Positions 63,347 through 64,000 of a stretch of 64,000 bases of DNA are shown here, one piece after another. Source of the stretch: Williamsia sp. 1135 (GTDB taxonomy: Bacteria > Actinomycetota > Actinomycetes > Mycobacteriales > Mycobacteriaceae); NCBI RefSeq assembly GCF_002095395.1, contig NZ_MJEI01000098.1, positions 1-64,000 of the forward strand, in the 5' to 3' direction. The notes beneath the pieces are model-generated. The model saw nothing but the letters and a program-made list of their open reading frames with translations, was not told where the DNA came from and did no database searches. Both the position numbers and the translations under genes were made by a program. Position 1 is the first letter of the stretch, and each line of letters begins with the position of its first letter.

Positions 63347-64000
63347 ATGATCCTCGAGTACATCAGATATCGCATTCCCGAGTCCGCCGCAACAGCTTTC
63401 GAAGACGCGTACCGCCGAGCCCAGGAGTGGCTTGCGACATCACCACACTGTGTCGACTTCGAGCTGTCGCGTGGCGTGGAGGAGCCCGATCGATACATCT
63501 TGCAGATTCGCTGGGACTCCCTCGACGGGCACATCGGTGGATTTCGATCGAGTCCCGAGTTTCGAGAATTCTTCTCCGAGATCCGGACGTACGTCGACGT
63601 GATCGAGGAGATGTCCCACTACGAGCCGACGAGCGTCGTCGGTGTGGGGGCGGGCACCAGCGTGCCGCCCACACTCTACGAGTGGGCCGGCGGTCAGGAG
63701 GCTCTGGAGAAACTGTTCGTACGGTTCTACGAGATCGTCCCCGCCGACGATCTGCTCGGGCCGCTGTTCGCCGGGATGGATCCGCATCACGCCCAGCACG
63801 TCGCGATGTGGGTCGGCGAGGTCTTCGGTGGGCCGTCGGACTACACCGATCACCGGGGCGGTTACGAGAACATGCTCGGCCACCACATCGACAAGGCGAT
63901 CACGCCGCAGCAGCGCCGGCGGTGGGTGACCCTGTTGATCGATGCGGCAGACGAGGTCGGACTGCCGGACGACGCCGAGTTCCGGGCCGCCTTCATGAGC
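63347..64000 (+). CDS. ABM-domain/truncated hemoglobin fusion (partial)
   Basis: The frame is open from ATG 63347 (AGGAGG eight bases upstream) to the window edge: 218 residues with no stop. Residues about 1-95 are an antibiotic-biosynthesis-monooxygenase-like (ABM) ferredoxin-fold domain (ILEYIRYRIPESAATAFEDAYRRAQEWL, YILQIRWDS, SPEFREFFSEI). Residues about 108-218 are a truncated hemoglobin of group II type (LYEWAGGQEALEKLFVRFYEIVPADDLLGPLF, GGYENMLGHHIDKAITPQQRRRWV) with the proximal His in LGHHID. The globin is probably near its end at the window edge. Chimeras of these two domains are known in actinobacteria; a heme- or oxygen-dependent role is inferred. Confidence 0.83.
   Translation, partial: MILEYIRYRIPESAATAFEDAYRRAQEWLATSPHCVDFELSRGVEEPDRYILQIRWDSLDGHIGGFRSSPEFREFFSEIRTYVDVIEEMSHYEPTSVVGVGAGTSVPPTLYEWAGGQEALEKLFVRFYEIVPADDLLGPLFAGMDPHHAQHVAMWVGEVFGGPSDYTDHRGGYENMLGHHIDKAITPQQRRRWVTLLIDAADEVGLPDDAEFRAAFMS

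Overview
The window comes from a high-G+C actinobacterium, most likely of the order Mycobacteriales and plausibly Gordonia or a close relative. Three things point there: the 23S rRNA carries the roughly 100-nt extra stem typical of high-G+C Gram-positives; the block from 5.4 to 24 kb has the gene order I recall for M. tuberculosis Rv1691-Rv1713; and many starts look leaderless (a TAnnnT -10 hexamer six or seven bases before the start codon). The genus is inference, because no 16S rRNA is present.

Layout. 1-3.7 kb: end of an rRNA operon (16S-23S spacer, 23S, 5S, terminator), with a visible 23S processing stem. 3.8-5.3 kb: a Tat-exported flavin amine oxidase behind a palindromic operator. 5.5-24 kb: a conserved housekeeping block on the + strand, covering a TPR-like/HAD phosphatase fusion, tlyA, nadK, recN, steA, steB, pyrG, a Nudix hydrolase, xerD, a ParA ATPase, scpA, scpB, an RluB-type pseudouridine synthase, cmk and der. 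Many of these genes overlap by 1-14 bases. One shikimate-dehydrogenase-like gene is inserted on the - strand. 24-33.7 kb: accessory genes, namely an MFS exporter with its MarR regulator, tRNA-Pro, a second amine oxidase, an Fpg/Nei glycosylase, a small three-gene regulator/HEAT-repeat cluster, a frameshifted hydrolase and a VOC protein. 33.7-36.6 kb: a two-component system and a PepSY protein that share one direct-repeat promoter motif.

36.58-38.65 kb: an AT-richer island of two overlapping - strand genes. They encode a reverse transcriptase of the unknown-group/Abi kind with an alpha-helical C-terminal repeat region, and a small HEPN-like protein with an R-x4-H motif. This is the best candidate for a little-described system. 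It looks like a two-gene version of an AbiA-type RT-HEPN phage-defence protein.

38.9-64 kb: tex, an MBL-fold hydrolase, a membrane phosphodiesterase-like protein, an EEP-family enzyme, an alpha/beta hydrolase and a ClpC-like unfoldase with an HspR (HAIR) box. Then come a NYN-domain protein, a cupin, two ArsR/AHSA1 regulator pairs, an F420-type oxidoreductase, a DsbA-like protein convergent with nhaA, an SDR enzyme, an esterase and a DUF6544-PH-PH operon. The window ends with an AraC/GyrI regulator, a Cof-type HAD phosphatase, a sterol-desaturase-like enzyme and a truncated ABM-globin fusion. No CRISPR array, insertion sequence or prophage was seen.
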